Positions 16,154-25,661 of a stretch of 64,000 nucleotides of DNA are shown one piece after another. This DNA comes from Robertmurraya kyonggiensis (GTDB lineage Bacteria; Bacillota; Bacilli; Bacillales; Cytobacillaceae). The translations under genes and the position numbers were made by a program. The stretch spans positions 186,001 through 250,000 of the forward strand of contig NZ_SWBM01000002.1 in the NCBI RefSeq assembly GCF_005116465.1, in the 5' to 3' direction. The notes under the pieces are model-generated. The model saw nothing but the letters and a program-made list of their open reading frames with translations. It was not told the origin of the DNA and made no database searches. Every line of letters starts with the position of its first letter. Position 1 is the first letter of the stretch.

Positions 16154-17892
16154 ATTAGGCTCACCTCGCCAATAGGGACAGCGAAACTGACTGCTGTTCC
16201 CGAATTCACACTACTTTCTATTTTTAAAGAAGAAATCTCACCAAATGTAATGGTCAGTCTTCGGTTTACATTATAAAGGGCAAGTCCGTTTCCTTTTTGA
16301 GAATCAATGGGAGCAATACTAATCAGTTCAGCTCGTTCTTGGCTCATACCGCACCCATTGTCTTCGATATGGACATGAATCATGGCTTCCTGAATTTGAA
16401 TTCGAATCGTCAAAATAAAATCCTTCTCTTTGTTCATCATTCCGTGTTTAATCGCATTCTCAACAATCGGCTGCAATGTGAGAGGAGGGATTTCCTGATA
16501 GAGTGCAGCTTCATCAACGTCATAAATAATTTTTAACTTATTGACAAAACGAGCTTCCTCGATCGCAAGATAGGCCTCTACATGTTTTAGTTCTTGTTCA
16601 AGTGTGGTAGCGCTTTCGGTTGTGAGTTGCAAATTTTGTCGTAAGAATTTAGAAAGGAACACTAATAGTTTCCTAGCCTTCATCGGTTCAATACGGATAA
16701 GAGATAGAATGGTATTCAAAGAATTAAAAAGAAAATGTGGGCTTATTTGTGCCTGCAGGACTTTAATTTCTGCTTCTTTTGCGAGCTGATAGGCTTTGTC
16801 CACCTCGGCAATTTCAAGTTGGTTGCTCAATAAGGAGCTAATTCCTGAAATGAGCTCCATAATTACTGGGTTAATTTCTTTTTCCGAATGGAAGTAAAGT
16901 TTTAGAGTGCCAATTGTGGTATTTCTCTGTTTTAATGGGGCAATCACTACCACATCTAATGGACAACCCTTTGTTCGACATTGAATCAATTCACGATTTG
17001 CAACAGTAATTTCCCCTTTTTGAATCGCATCCAATGTAATTTGAGTCTGAATCGGACTATCTGCACGGTGATGGTCCTGACCTTGCCCGATATGGGCCAA
17101 AATATCAGTCAAACTTGTGATAGCCACTGCACTTGTATGAAATTCCTTATGTAAAATTCGACAAACTTCATTAGCAGTTTTCAAGGTAAGACCGTTTCTT
17201 AAATGAGCAAGGGTTTTTTCTGCAATTCTTAATGTTTTTTGGGCTAGGAGAGCACCAGCTTTTTCTTCTTCGTTGATCACATTTTTTATAATAAGGAGAA
17301 ACAGAGCGCATCCCAAACCATTCGCCAATATCATCGGAATACCTATAATCTCAACCAACGCCATTGCTTTTTCAAATGGGCGTGAGAGAAAAAGAATAAT
17401 CAGCATTTGGACAGATTCTGACAAGAACCCAATTAAAAAAGCCGTTCTTAATTTCACATGCTTATTCTTTTTGTGAAACATGCCTGATATGATACCTGAA
17501 ACGATGGCAGCAAGTCCGCAGGCGACGGCCGTAAAGCCACCAAGGGTAAACCGGTGGAGTCCAGCAATTAATCCTGCCCCAATTCCTACCTTATAGCCAC
17601 CTAATAGTCCGGCAATAACCACGCCAATAACACGGGAGTTGGCAATTGCTTCGTTTGAGTGAAGGTCTGTTGTCCAAAGATCAAACTGAAGGCTATCCGT
17701 ACTCAGTGTAAGTCCAGAATAAGTACCGATGATCCCGAACGCTCCGAAAAAAATAATAGCAGTAAATTGTTGCTTTCGATTAAGCTCTTCTTGGTAAATC
17801 ATATCTCGAAAAAAACGAAATCTCGTAAAGATGAATGCAATCATTACAAGGATTCCGAGGCGCTCGACCATAGTAATTAAAAGCACTAGCAT
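16150..17892 (-). CDS. LytS-like sensor histidine kinase
   Basis: A 580-residue membrane sensor. About six hydrophobic segments in residues 1-205 match the 5TMR-LYT module (NSRVIGVVIAGLLGGYKVG, GLAAIVSGIISG). A GAF-like domain follows at ~220-360, then a His_kinase domain with the LytS-type H-box QISPHFLFNSLNTI, and an HATPase with IVENAIKHG and DNGCGMS. GGGGG precedes the ATG. It forms a two-component pair with the overlapping LytTR regulator. LytS homologues respond to membrane state or to extracellular pyruvate; the signal here is unknown. A chemoreceptor gene is divergent. Confidence 0.92.
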   Translation of the reverse strand: MLVLLITMVERLGILVMIAFIFTRFRFFRDMIYQEELNRKQQFTAIIFFGAFGIIGTYSGLTLSTDSLQFDLWTTDLHSNEAIANSRVIGVVIAGLLGGYKVGIGAGLIAGLHRFTLGGFTAVACGLAAIVSGIISGMFHKKNKHVKLRTAFLIGFLSESVQMLIILFLSRPFEKAMALVEIIGIPMILANGLGCALFLLIIKNVINEEEKAGALLAQKTLRIAEKTLAHLRNGLTLKTANEVCRILHKEFHTSAVAITSLTDILAHIGQGQDHHRADSPIQTQITLDAIQKGEITVANRELIQCRTKGCPLDVVVIAPLKQRNTTIGTLKLYFHSEKEINPVIMELISGISSLLSNQLEIAEVDKAYQLAKEAEIKVLQAQISPHFLFNSLNTILSLIRIEPMKARKLLVFLSKFLRQNLQLTTESATTLEQELKHVEAYLAIEEARFVNKLKIIYDVDEAALYQEIPPLTLQPIVENAIKHGMMNKEKDFILTIRIQIQEAMIHVHIEDNGCGMSQERAELISIAPIDSQKGNGLALYNVNRRLTITFGEISSLKIESSVNSGTAVSFAVPIGEVSLI

Positions 17893-18091
17893 AGAAAAAC
17901 CCCCTTTTTATAAAGGTACGTCTATCCTATTATAACAGCATTTGCTTGATTATTTACACAATTTAGAAGAATGAAAGATGGACAAACTTTACACTGTCTT
18001 AACGTAACATCCGCATTCTTTACATTATATTTACATACCAAATGTATAATTTTTCATATAGTCTGATCGTAGGATGATGGAGGGTGACAGC

Positions 18092-19807
18092 TTGAAGATA
18101 ACTAGGTCAAAATCATTAGCGAGATTAAGAGATTCTTTTCTACAGAAGCTTACATTAGGGAAAAGATTGTTCATTTTATTCGTATCATTACTTGTCCTAG
18201 CTGTTGTGGGAGTGGGGGCCAGTGCCTATGTGATCTCTAAAGATACAACAATGGAGACAATTGAAAAAAGATTGATCCGAGAAACGGAAATCATGAGTAG
18301 CACAGCTGAAAATTTAAAATTTGTTTATGTCAGTGACGAGGCATATTTTAAGCAACAGCTTGAGTCAAGTGTTCGCTCCCAACAGGAGCTTTTGAAAAAA
18401 GATGGAGTTTCCTCAGAGATGCTGTATATAACGGATGGGAAAGTTACTCCGTTTAAGGTCAGTCAAAAAAAAGTTCCTACTCTTTCAAAAGGTTTGATCA
18501 CGAAGCTTACGTCTTCTAAAAACGGGTTAATTCATGAAAAAGTAGGAAACCAGGATTATACGATTACGTACCGTGAAATAAAGGAGCTTAACGGAACGTA
18601 TGTGATGCTGATTCCAACGAGTTCCTATATGGGACCAGTTAATCAGATGGTGTATTTTATTCTAGCGGGGATTGGCCTGAGCATCTTGATTGCGACGGTG
18701 ATTGTTCTTCTTTTGGTCAGAACGGTAACGAAGCCTCTGAATACCCTGCAAGAGACGATGAGAGCAGTTCGTGATGGTAAGCTACAAGCGGCTAGTGAGA
18801 TGAAGACAACAGTACCAGAAATCACATCCCTTCATAAGAGCTATCAATCAATGATTTCGCATATGAGTCAAATTTTACAAGAATTGAAGGGGACGACGAA
18901 GGAGCTAGAGGATACTAGGGAAGAACTGATGCAGTCTTCTCAAAATACCCTCGATTTTAGTCACCATTTGGTTTCTGCCATTAATGTCGTGAAGATGGGT
19001 GCCGAACAAACGGCAAGTAGCTCGGGTGAAAATGCGGAGAGTTTTAAAGATATGAAGAGATTGATCGAAGAAATGATGCTGAAAATGGAGTCTGTTTTTA
19101 CTAGCTCTCAAAAAATGAATCTTACTGCTAAGCATGGGGAAACGCATATTCGCGAGTTAATTACGAGCAATTTTCAGTTCGAGGAAGACTTTGGACATTT
19201 AACGCAAACGATTAATGAAGTAAGAGAGTTCTCTAGTTCGATTACCAAGCTTGTTGGCTTAGTAAGTGGGATTTCTGAACAAACGAAGCTGCTTGCATTG
19301 AATGCGTCGATTGAAGCGGTTCGGGCAGGGGAAGCTGGAAAAGGGTTTGCTGTTGTTGCGCAAGAAGTTCGAAAGCTAGCTGAGCAATCGGGTAAAGCGA
19401 CGGTGGAAATGTCTTTAGCCATTGGGAACATGGAAAAAATCGCGATTGATGCGACTGAGGAATTTGCTAATATGCACGGGAAAATAAAGACGAATTTAAC
19501 GATGGCAAATGAATCGAGATCATCTTTTGATGAATTAATGGCTGAAATAAAAGAAGAAAGTAGTCGTCTCAAAGGAATCCAAGAGGAATTAGGGCAGTTG
19601 GCGACGATTTTACCAACGCTAGAACAAGTAACCGTTAACTTTGCCTCGATCTCCCAGGAGACATTGGCAAGCTCGGAAGAAATGTTATCGTTAAGCGAAA
19701 ATCAAATCGAACAAATGGAGGGCACCAATCAGATTGGCATGAAGCTAAATCAATTGTCCCAATCTCTTTCGGAGCTATCTGACCGATTTGAATTTGAGAA
19801 TAAATAA
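18092..19807 (+). CDS. Methyl-accepting chemotaxis protein
   Basis: A 571-residue transmembrane receptor. The first membrane helix spans about residues 25-48, an extracellular ligand domain of ~140 residues follows, and the second membrane helix ([20 protein letters not shown]) leads to HAMP ([20 protein letters not shown]) and a cytoplasmic MA domain with the hairpin tip [21 protein letters not shown] choose TTG 18092 because GGAGGG at 18079-18084 has 7-nt spacing. ATG 18074 or 18077 would absorb the ribosome binding site. It is divergent from the LytS-like gene, so the two could share control. Confidence 0.9.
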   Translation: MKITRSKSLARLRDSFLQKLTLGKRLFILFVSLLVLAVVGVGASAYVISKDTTMETIEKRLIRETEIMSSTAENLKFVYVSDEAYFKQQLESSVRSQQELLKKDGVSSEMLYITDGKVTPFKVSQKKVPTLSKGLITKLTSSKNGLIHEKVGNQDYTITYREIKELNGTYVMLIPTSSYMGPVNQMVYFILAGIGLSILIATVIVLLLVRTVTKPLNTLQETMRAVRDGKLQAASEMKTTVPEITSLHKSYQSMISHMSQILQELKGTTKELEDTREELMQSSQNTLDFSHHLVSAINVVKMGAEQTASSSGENAESFKDMKRLIEEMMLKMESVFTSSQKMNLTAKHGETHIRELITSNFQFEEDFGHLTQTINEVREFSSSITKLVGLVSGISEQTKLLALNASIEAVRAGEAGKGFAVVAQEVRKLAEQSGKATVEMSLAIGNMEKIAIDATEEFANMHGKIKTNLTMANESRSSFDELMAEIKEESSRLKGIQEELGQLATILPTLEQVTVNFASISQETLASSEEMLSLSENQIEQMEGTNQIGMKLNQLSQSLSELSDRFEFENK

Positions 19808-19850
19808 TGCGGTGCCTACAAGAAGGTATGCAAATTTAATGCCCCTATTT

Positions 19851-20110
19851 TCATGCGGACATTGTTCATGGAGTTACAGCGAATAGTGTCTTCATGGAAG
19901 GCTCATGCGGACATTGTTCATGGAGTTACAGCGAATAGTGTCTTCATGGAAGGTTCATGCGGACATTGTTCATGGATTTTCTGCAAATAGTGTCTTTATG
20001 ACGTGTTCATGCGGACATTGTTCATGGAGTTTCGGCCATTAGTGTCTTTATGAACGATTCATGCGGACAAGATTGAAGAGATTCAAGCAAAAGTAGTCTT
20101 CATGCGAGGC
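19851..20110. repeat. Five tandem 52-bp intergenic repeats
   Basis: Units begin with TCATGCGGACA at 19851, 19903, 19955, 20007 and 20059, exactly 52 bp apart. The first two are almost identical; the fifth is the most diverged. Each unit contains CATGCGGACATTGTTC near its start and GAATAGTGTCTTCATG near its end, an imperfect inverted repeat able to fold into a hairpin. The array is the same family as at 7.8 and 49.3 kb, in the opposite orientation. It fills the convergent gap between the chemoreceptor and proline dehydrogenase genes. Confidence 0.95.
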
Positions 20111-20138
20111 AATTCTACAAGAAACCATAAAAAACTCA

Positions 20139-20183
20139 CCAAAAAACAGCGAAGCTATCCCCAAGCATATGGAGGATAGCTTC
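20139..20183 (-). terminator. Terminator of proline dehydrogenase gene
   Basis: On the minus strand GAAGCTATCC and GGATAGCTTC form a 10-bp stem, followed after a few bases by TTTTTT. It stands just downstream of the proline dehydrogenase stop codon. Confidence 0.88.
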
Positions 20184-20190
20184 TTCGTTA

Positions 20191-21111
20191 TTATTTCGAG
20201 AAAAACCCTTTTACCGCAAACGAAACGTTTTGTGGTCTTTCCGCTAGGCGGCGCATGAAATAGCCGAACCAATCGTCACCGAATGGGACATAGACGCGCA
20301 TTTTGTAGCCTTCTTTTACTAAATTCTGCTGTAATTCTGTGCGAAAACCATATAGCATTTGAAACTCAAATTGGTCATTCGGAATATTGTTCTTTTTAAC
20401 AAAATCCTTAACTTTGGCAATGATCTCATGATCGTGGGAAGCGATTGCTGTATTGCTTCCACTCAATAAATGCTCTTCAATCAGCCTCATATAGTTCTTA
20501 TCAATAACCGGCTTATCTTGATAGGCAACGGATGGATCCTCTTTATAAGCTCCTTTTACTAAGCGAAGCGGAATGCCTTTTAAGTCTTTTACATCATCAA
20601 GAGAACGATGTAAATAGGCTTGAATCACGGTACCGACATTATCAAAACCATAAACCTCACGAAGCTCTCTTAAAATATCAAGTGTCACCTGGCAATGGGA
20701 GTAATCCTCCATATCGATGCGAACGAAATTATTCGTTCTCTTAGCAGCATCAAGAATTTGGCACATGTTTTTAATGCAAAAATCCTTATCAATATCGAGC
20801 CCAAGCTGCGTCATTTTCACGGATAAATTACTATTCACACCTGTTTTGCCGATGGCTTCTAAAGTTCGTACATTGTATTCGGTTGCTTGGATTGCTTCCT
20901 CTCTACTAGATACAAACTCTCCTAAATGGTCCAGCGTACATACGATTCCATTTTCGTTCAGATCCTTAACTGTTTGCATCGCATGTTCAATCGTGACCCC
21001 AGCGACAACCTGTGCAGCACCAAACTTCAATCCCCATTTTTTAGCGGCCTGGTTTAAGCCTTTATTTTGAGAAAGATAGAGAAAAAAATTCTTGGATACA
21101 GTTGCGATCAT
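20191..21111 (-). CDS. putB: Proline dehydrogenase
   Basis: A 306-residue FAD-dependent proline dehydrogenase (PutB/FadM type), which oxidises proline to pyrroline-5-carboxylate and passes electrons to the membrane quinone pool. A (beta/alpha)8 barrel is indicated by GVNSNLSVKMTQLGLDID, FVRIDMEDYSHCQVT, LRLVKGAYKE, and YGFRTELQQNLV followed by RVYVPFGDDWFGYFMRRLAERP. I start it at the ATG giving MIATVSKNFFLYLS with GGGG upstream. It is transcribed from a clear sigma-54 promoter at 21226-21210 and faces a sigma-54 activator gene, which is very likely its regulator. No pyrroline-5-carboxylate dehydrogenase gene is adjacent. Confidence 0.93.
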   Translation of the reverse strand: MIATVSKNFFLYLSQNKGLNQAAKKWGLKFGAAQVVAGVTIEHAMQTVKDLNENGIVCTLDHLGEFVSSREEAIQATEYNVRTLEAIGKTGVNSNLSVKMTQLGLDIDKDFCIKNMCQILDAAKRTNNFVRIDMEDYSHCQVTLDILRELREVYGFDNVGTVIQAYLHRSLDDVKDLKGIPLRLVKGAYKEDPSVAYQDKPVIDKNYMRLIEEHLLSGSNTAIASHDHEIIAKVKDFVKKNNIPNDQFEFQMLYGFRTELQQNLVKEGYKMRVYVPFGDDWFGYFMRRLAERPQNVSFAVKGFFSK

Positions 21112-21209
21112 CTTAATTCCCCCATAAATCTTTATTTTCCAATCAAGCAATCGCTTACTATTAGAGTATGTCTAAGCGTAATTAATGGTCTTCTTGGTTT
21201 AAATATAAT

Positions 21210-21226
21210 TGCAAAAACCGTGCCAA
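21210..21226 (-). promoter_or_regulatory. Sigma-54 (-24/-12) promoter for proline dehydrogenase
   Basis: On the minus strand the sequence TTGGCACGGTTTTTGCA holds the canonical -24 element (TTGGCACG) and -12 element (TTGCA) at the correct spacing. Transcription would start near 21198 and read into the proline dehydrogenase gene. The neighbouring divergent gene encodes the matching activator. Confidence 0.92.
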
Positions 21227-21370
21227 AAGTTCAAAAACATGAAAATGTTAGGTAATTTGTAACTTTCTAAAAAATAGTCTTTACTTCCTATATATAAAAT
21301 TGTATGGTTTTATCAACAAAAGTGTTTAATAGTGTATAGTTTTTATACAATTCACAGGTTGGTGATATAC

Positions 21371-22744
21371 ATGGATCATGAGTTTGCGCTTCAAACTTTA
21401 AAAGCTGTTTTATCCTCTTCGGAAGAAGCCATTTCTGTTGTGAATACAAAAGGAGAGCTTGTTTATTGGAATGAAGCAGCGGAAAGCACGTACCAGATTA
21501 AGAAAGAAGAGATACTCGGGAAAAATATTAGAGAATTCTTCGTGCAAGAGGATGTGATGCATCTGAGGGTATTGGAAACGGGAATCGCCGTGCGAGATGT
21601 CTACCATATTCCACGACCTGATAAGCACGTCCTCATTAGTACAAGTCTAATCTACAATGAACATAATGAAGTGATCGGGAGTCTTTCATTGGAAAAAGAT
21701 ATCTCATCGACCATTCAATTAAATGAGAGACTTACTTCAGCCTCAGAGGAATTACAACAGCTTAGGCAACATATGAAGCTTCAGCATGATGACCCTTTTT
21801 CAAAAATCAAAGGGATCAATACAATCATTCAACAAATCATTCACCAGGCAAAAAAAATGGCCAAAACCGATGCAACGATCTTAATTACTGGCGAAAGTGG
21901 CGTTGGGAAAGAATTATTTGCCCATGCCATTCATGAGAAAAGCTTGCGAAATGGCAAACCGTTTATCCCCATTAACTGTGGGGCCATCCCAAATGCGCTC
22001 TTTGAAAGTGAGCTCTTTGGATATGAAGGGGGAGCTTATACAGGTGCGACCAAAGGAGGAAAGCCAGGAAAGCTGGAGTTGGCGAGTGGCGGAACATTAT
22101 TCCTAGATGAGGTCGGAGAGCTTCCGCTCGAAATGCAGGTGAAGCTTTTAAGAGCGCTTCAAGACAAGGAAATGTACCGGATTGGTGGGTTAGCTCCGAA
22201 AAAAATCGATGTGCGTATTGTTGCAGCGACTAATCGGCAGCTTGACAAAATGGTTGCTGAAGGAACTTTTCGTTCAGATTTGTATTATCGCTTAAATGTT
22301 TTTTCAATTGATATTCCATCACTACGAGAAAGAAGAGATGACATTCCGTATCTTATTTATGATTTTTTAGAAGAATTCACGTACAAGTATCAAAAACAAG
22401 ATTACGCCATTGAGCCACATGCATTATCTTTGCTTTGTAAGTACGATTGGCCAGGGAACATCCGAGAACTCCGTAACATGATCGAAAGGCTAGTTGTTTT
22501 AAGTGACAATGGACAGATTATGGAAGTAGATGTTTCATCGCTCTTTCATTTTGGCGCAAGGACAACAGAGGTAAAATCAGTTTCCCTTACCGCTGAAAAA
22601 GCACAACTTGAAAAGGAACGAATTATCGAAGCGCTTCAAAGTACCTATGGAAATAAGAGCATCACTGCGAAAAAGCTCGGCATGTCTCGTGCCACGTTGT
22701 ATGCAAAAATGAGGAAGTATGGGATTACTTTTGAGAAGGAGTGA
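21371..22744 (+). CDS. Sigma-54-dependent transcriptional activator (PAS-AAA+-Fis)
   Basis: A 457-residue bacterial enhancer-binding protein. A PAS domain (about residues 8-115, VVNTKGELVYWNEAAEST) is followed by a short linker, an AAA+ domain (about 145-375) with Walker A GESGVGKE, a GAYTGA loop, Walker B GTLFLDEVGELP and the arginine-finger region LYYRLNVFSIDIPSLRERR, and then a C-terminal Fis-type HTH (SITAKKLGMSRATLYAKMRK). The sigma-54 contact loop has Tyr where most members have Phe. I start at ATG 21371; the upstream ATG 21332 lacks a ribosome site. It is divergent from the sigma-54-driven proline dehydrogenase gene, so proline or a metabolite may be sensed by the PAS domain. Confidence 0.92.
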   Translation: MDHEFALQTLKAVLSSSEEAISVVNTKGELVYWNEAAESTYQIKKEEILGKNIREFFVQEDVMHLRVLETGIAVRDVYHIPRPDKHVLISTSLIYNEHNEVIGSLSLEKDISSTIQLNERLTSASEELQQLRQHMKLQHDDPFSKIKGINTIIQQIIHQAKKMAKTDATILITGESGVGKELFAHAIHEKSLRNGKPFIPINCGAIPNALFESELFGYEGGAYTGATKGGKPGKLELASGGTLFLDEVGELPLEMQVKLLRALQDKEMYRIGGLAPKKIDVRIVAATNRQLDKMVAEGTFRSDLYYRLNVFSIDIPSLRERRDDIPYLIYDFLEEFTYKYQKQDYAIEPHALSLLCKYDWPGNIRELRNMIERLVVLSDNGQIMEVDVSSLFHFGARTTEVKSVSLTAEKAQLEKERIIEALQSTYGNKSITAKKLGMSRATLYAKMRKYGITFEKE

Positions 22745-22749
22745 ATCAA

Positions 22750-23652
22750 ATGGAAATTCCGAGTACGTTTCGGGCCAAAATAACAGGGGCTTTTCGTGAA
22801 GAAGGTTCTAACTGGTTAGCTGGGCTTGAACAACTTGTTGCCACATATTTAGATAAATGGGGGCTGACTTCTCTAGGGCCTGTTTCAAACTTATCCTATA
22901 ATTATGTCCTGAAGGTGGTTAATGAGGACGGTAATCCTCGCATTTTAAAGTTTGGACTCGCTGGTCGAGATTTCTCGAATGAGGTTCGTGCGATTGAAGC
23001 GTATTGTGGGAACGGTTGTGCGAGGGTATTGAAGACGGATATCGACAATGGTGTCATGCTTCTTGAACAATTGATTCCAGGGACGATGCTTTCTCAGCTA
23101 GAGGATGAGGAACAGATTATTGAAGAATATATAAAAGTGTGGAAGGCTATTCGCCGACCAAGGCCAAGTGATGGTGAATTTCCTTCTTTGCAACATTGGA
23201 TGACAGGTCTTTCTCGCTATCAAAATAGCAAGGCTCAACTTGAGGGCTTAATTTCAGAAGAGCTAGTGTTAATGGCTCAGAAATATTTTGCAGAAAGTTC
23301 TGCGGAGAATGAAGAGCTTTTACATGGGGATTTGCATCATGAAAATATTTTATATTCGGATGTCCATGGCTGGTTCGCGATTGATCCAAAGGGTGTGATT
23401 GGTAACCCTTATTTTGACTTGGTCTCGTTTTTAACGAATCAGCTTAAGGATAATCCTCAAGAAAGATTGGAACTTCGCATCAACAGGCTGTGCGACGGAT
23501 TAAGATTAGAACGATTGAAGCTATTGAAAACGGCTTTGGCTTTGTCGATACTATACGCCTTCTGGGCGGTAGAAGACGGAGACCCAGACTGGATTCGTCC
23601 GTATCAATGTGCCGTATGGTTTCAAAAGTGGATCGAGGAGGATGAAGAATGA
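22750..23652 (+). CDS. APH(6)-type aminoglycoside/hydroxyurea kinase-like protein
   Basis: A 300-residue protein-kinase-fold phosphotransferase. The catalytic loop is [13 protein letters not shown] and the metal-binding motif is [14 protein letters not shown], the DPKG form typical of the streptomycin-6-kinase/hydroxyurea kinase family. AAGGAG at 22736-22741 gives 8-nt spacing to ATG 22750; a GTG at 22741 overlaps the upstream stop but would include the ribosome site. It is probably transcribed with the upstream activator gene, and its stop overlaps msrAB by 4 bp. Actual antibiotic phosphorylation is not implied: chromosomal members often have unknown small-molecule substrates. Confidence 0.85.
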   Translation: MEIPSTFRAKITGAFREEGSNWLAGLEQLVATYLDKWGLTSLGPVSNLSYNYVLKVVNEDGNPRILKFGLAGRDFSNEVRAIEAYCGNGCARVLKTDIDNGVMLLEQLIPGTMLSQLEDEEQIIEEYIKVWKAIRRPRPSDGEFPSLQHWMTGLSRYQNSKAQLEGLISEELVLMAQKYFAESSAENEELLHGDLHHENILYSDVHGWFAIDPKGVIGNPYFDLVSFLTNQLKDNPQERLELRINRLCDGLRLERLKLLKTALALSILYAFWAVEDGDPDWIRPYQCAVWFQKWIEEDEE

Positions 23653-24596
23653 CGGATCAATTTGAAAAAGCAACCTTTGCTGGAGGTTGTTTTTGGTGCA
23701 TGGTTTCACCATTTGACGAGCAACCAGGGATTAAAGAAGTGATCTCAGGCTATACAGGCGGTCACACGGAAAATCCGACCTATGAAGAAGTATGCTCGGA
23801 CACAACAGGTCATTATGAAGCGGTTGAGATTACCTTTGAACCAGCTGTATTTCCGTATGAAAAGCTGCTTGAATTGTATTGGCAGCAGGTTGACCCGACG
23901 GATGCAGGAGGACAATTTAATGATCGGGGTTCCTCCTATCGAACGGCAATTTTTTATCATAACGAGGGGCAACGTCTAGCAGCGGAAGCTTCGAAAATAG
24001 CTATTGTGAGTCGTTTTCAAAATCCGATTGTGACCGAAATTCTGCCTACTGGCCCATTTTACAAAGCAGAAGAAAAGCATCAGGATTATTATAAAAAGAA
24101 TCCCTTTCACTACAACTTGTACAAGCAAGGATCGGGGCGAGCGAAGTTTATTCGGGAGACTTGGAGCAAAGTCAAAAGTGATGAAGAGCTTCGAGAAATA
24201 TTGACGCCACTTCAATATGAGGTGACGAGAAATAATGCAACTGAACCGCCTTTTCAAAACGAGTATTGGGATACAGACGAGGATGGGATATATGTTGATA
24301 TTATTTCTGGCGAGCCGTTATTTAGCTCATTGGACAAATACGACGCAGGTTGTGGATGGCCAAGCTTTACAAAGCCCATTCGACGTACAGAATTAGAAGA
24401 GAAATTTGATACATCCCATGGCATGAGAAGAATTGAAGTACGAGCAAAGACTTCAGATTCTCACCTTGGTCATATCTTTGATGATGGTCCAGGTCCAGAC
24501 CGCGCACGTTATTGTATTAATTCAGCGGCTTTACGTTTTATACCGAAAGACAAGCTTTTAGAAGAGGGATATGGGCAGTATTTGAAATTATTTTAA
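23649..24596 (+). CDS. msrAB: Bifunctional methionine sulfoxide reductase MsrA/MsrB
   Basis: A 315-residue fusion of both stereospecific methionine sulfoxide reductases, cytoplasmic. The MsrA domain (about 8-165) has the active site GGCFWC with C14. The MsrB domain (about 185-315) shows [10 protein letters not shown], the [12 protein letters not shown] motif and [11 protein letters not shown] with the catalytic Cys. No CxxC zinc pairs are seen in MsrB. It repairs oxidised methionine using thioredoxin. It overlaps the upstream kinase gene by 4 bp, so the two are translationally coupled. Confidence 0.95.
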   Translation: MTDQFEKATFAGGCFWCMVSPFDEQPGIKEVISGYTGGHTENPTYEEVCSDTTGHYEAVEITFEPAVFPYEKLLELYWQQVDPTDAGGQFNDRGSSYRTAIFYHNEGQRLAAEASKIAIVSRFQNPIVTEILPTGPFYKAEEKHQDYYKKNPFHYNLYKQGSGRAKFIRETWSKVKSDEELREILTPLQYEVTRNNATEPPFQNEYWDTDEDGIYVDIISGEPLFSSLDKYDAGCGWPSFTKPIRRTELEEKFDTSHGMRRIEVRAKTSDSHLGHIFDDGPGPDRARYCINSAALRFIPKDKLLEEGYGQYLKLF

Positions 24597-24610
24597 AAGG
24601 GGAAAGAAAA

Positions 24611-25630
24611 ATGATTATGAAAGAAATTACAGGCCCGACCAATTTGTGCAATAAAACAGGGCAACTATCACTTGCAAGCGTTGGATGGGGTAGACATCCG
24701 TACATAAGATCCAATCTTTCTGGAAGCTTCTTGAGAAAGAAAAAATGGAACTATTGGTGTGTCACGAGTCCTGACATGCTTTTTTCTGCGACCATCTCAC
24801 ATCTGGATTATGCAGCTGTACTCTTTGTTTATGTACTGGATTTAGAAACGTTAAAATTCCATGAGAAAACAAGCTTAATTCCGCTTGGGATAGGTTGTAA
24901 GATGCCGGAAGAGGTTGCTGCGACTGTCCGAATCGATACGAAGGAAATGAAGATCTACTTTGACGAAGAAGGGGATTCTACGCTCATCAAAGTCGATTGT
25001 TCAAATTTTAGCGGAGAAAATCAACCTCTTTCAGCAGAAATAAGGGTTCATCGACCAAAAGAACATGAGTCCTTGAATGTGGTTGTTCCGTGGAGCAAAT
25101 CTCGCTTTCAATATACGTCAAAGCAATCAGCATTACCTGCAGATGGTGTTGTGAAATGGGACGGTGGCGAGTACAAATTAGAATCACATGAAACCTTTGG
25201 TTGCTTGGATTATGGTCGTGGAATTTGGCCATATCGGTCTACTTGGAACTGGGCTGCTGCATCTGGGGTAGTTGCGGGAAAAACGGTTGGTCTTAATTTT
25301 GGAGGACAATGGACGGATGGAACAGGTCAAACAGAAAATGGACTTATTGTAGATGGAAAACTAAGTAAAATCAATGAAAAAATTCAATGGGAATACGATT
25401 CAATCGATTATATGAAACCTTGGAGATTGACAACAGAGGAGTCGAATCAAGTTTCCTTAACTTTTATTCCGTTGTTTGAGAGAGTTGCGACAACTAAAGC
25501 TGTTATTATTGAGTCTGAAGTTCATCAGATGATTGGAACCTTTAGTGGCACGATTCGGACAGACGATGGAGAAGAAATCATGATCGAAAATCTCCTTGGT
25601 TGGGCAGAGGATCATGCGGCTAAATGGTAA
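24611..25630 (+). CDS. DUF2804 protein
   Basis: A 339-residue protein with the DUF2804 layout: an N-terminal GWGRHPYIRSNLSG region with an RKKKWNYWCVTSPDMLFS stretch, and a central SHETFGCLDYGRGIWPYRSTW, NWAAASG and LNFGGQWTDGTG series. It is beta-rich, without signal peptide or membrane segments. GGGGAAAG precedes ATG 24611; a second ATG at 24617 is possible. It follows msrAB by 14 bp, so it is in the same operon. The function of the family is unknown; the fold resembles lipocalin or tocopherol-cyclase-like beta barrels by my reading, which is speculative. Confidence 0.8.
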   Translation: MIMKEITGPTNLCNKTGQLSLASVGWGRHPYIRSNLSGSFLRKKKWNYWCVTSPDMLFSATISHLDYAAVLFVYVLDLETLKFHEKTSLIPLGIGCKMPEEVAATVRIDTKEMKIYFDEEGDSTLIKVDCSNFSGENQPLSAEIRVHRPKEHESLNVVVPWSKSRFQYTSKQSALPADGVVKWDGGEYKLESHETFGCLDYGRGIWPYRSTWNWAAASGVVAGKTVGLNFGGQWTDGTGQTENGLIVDGKLSKINEKIQWEYDSIDYMKPWRLTTEESNQVSLTFIPLFERVATTKAVIIESEVHQMIGTFSGTIRTDDGEEIMIENLLGWAEDHAAKW

Positions 25631-25661
25631 AAAGGAGGCAGTGTTGCCTCCTAGTTTTTTT
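25629..25661. terminator. Bidirectional terminator between DUF2804 and MFS genes
   Basis: AGGAGGCA (25633-25640) and TGCCTCCT (25645-25652) form an 8-bp stem, with A-tract on the left and T-tract on the right. The stem overlaps the stop codon of the convergent MFS gene. Confidence 0.9.

Noticed and set aside
19851-20110. CRISPR array
   Set aside because: The 52-bp units are contiguous tandem repeats with no unique spacers, no cas genes are nearby, and the units decay along the array.
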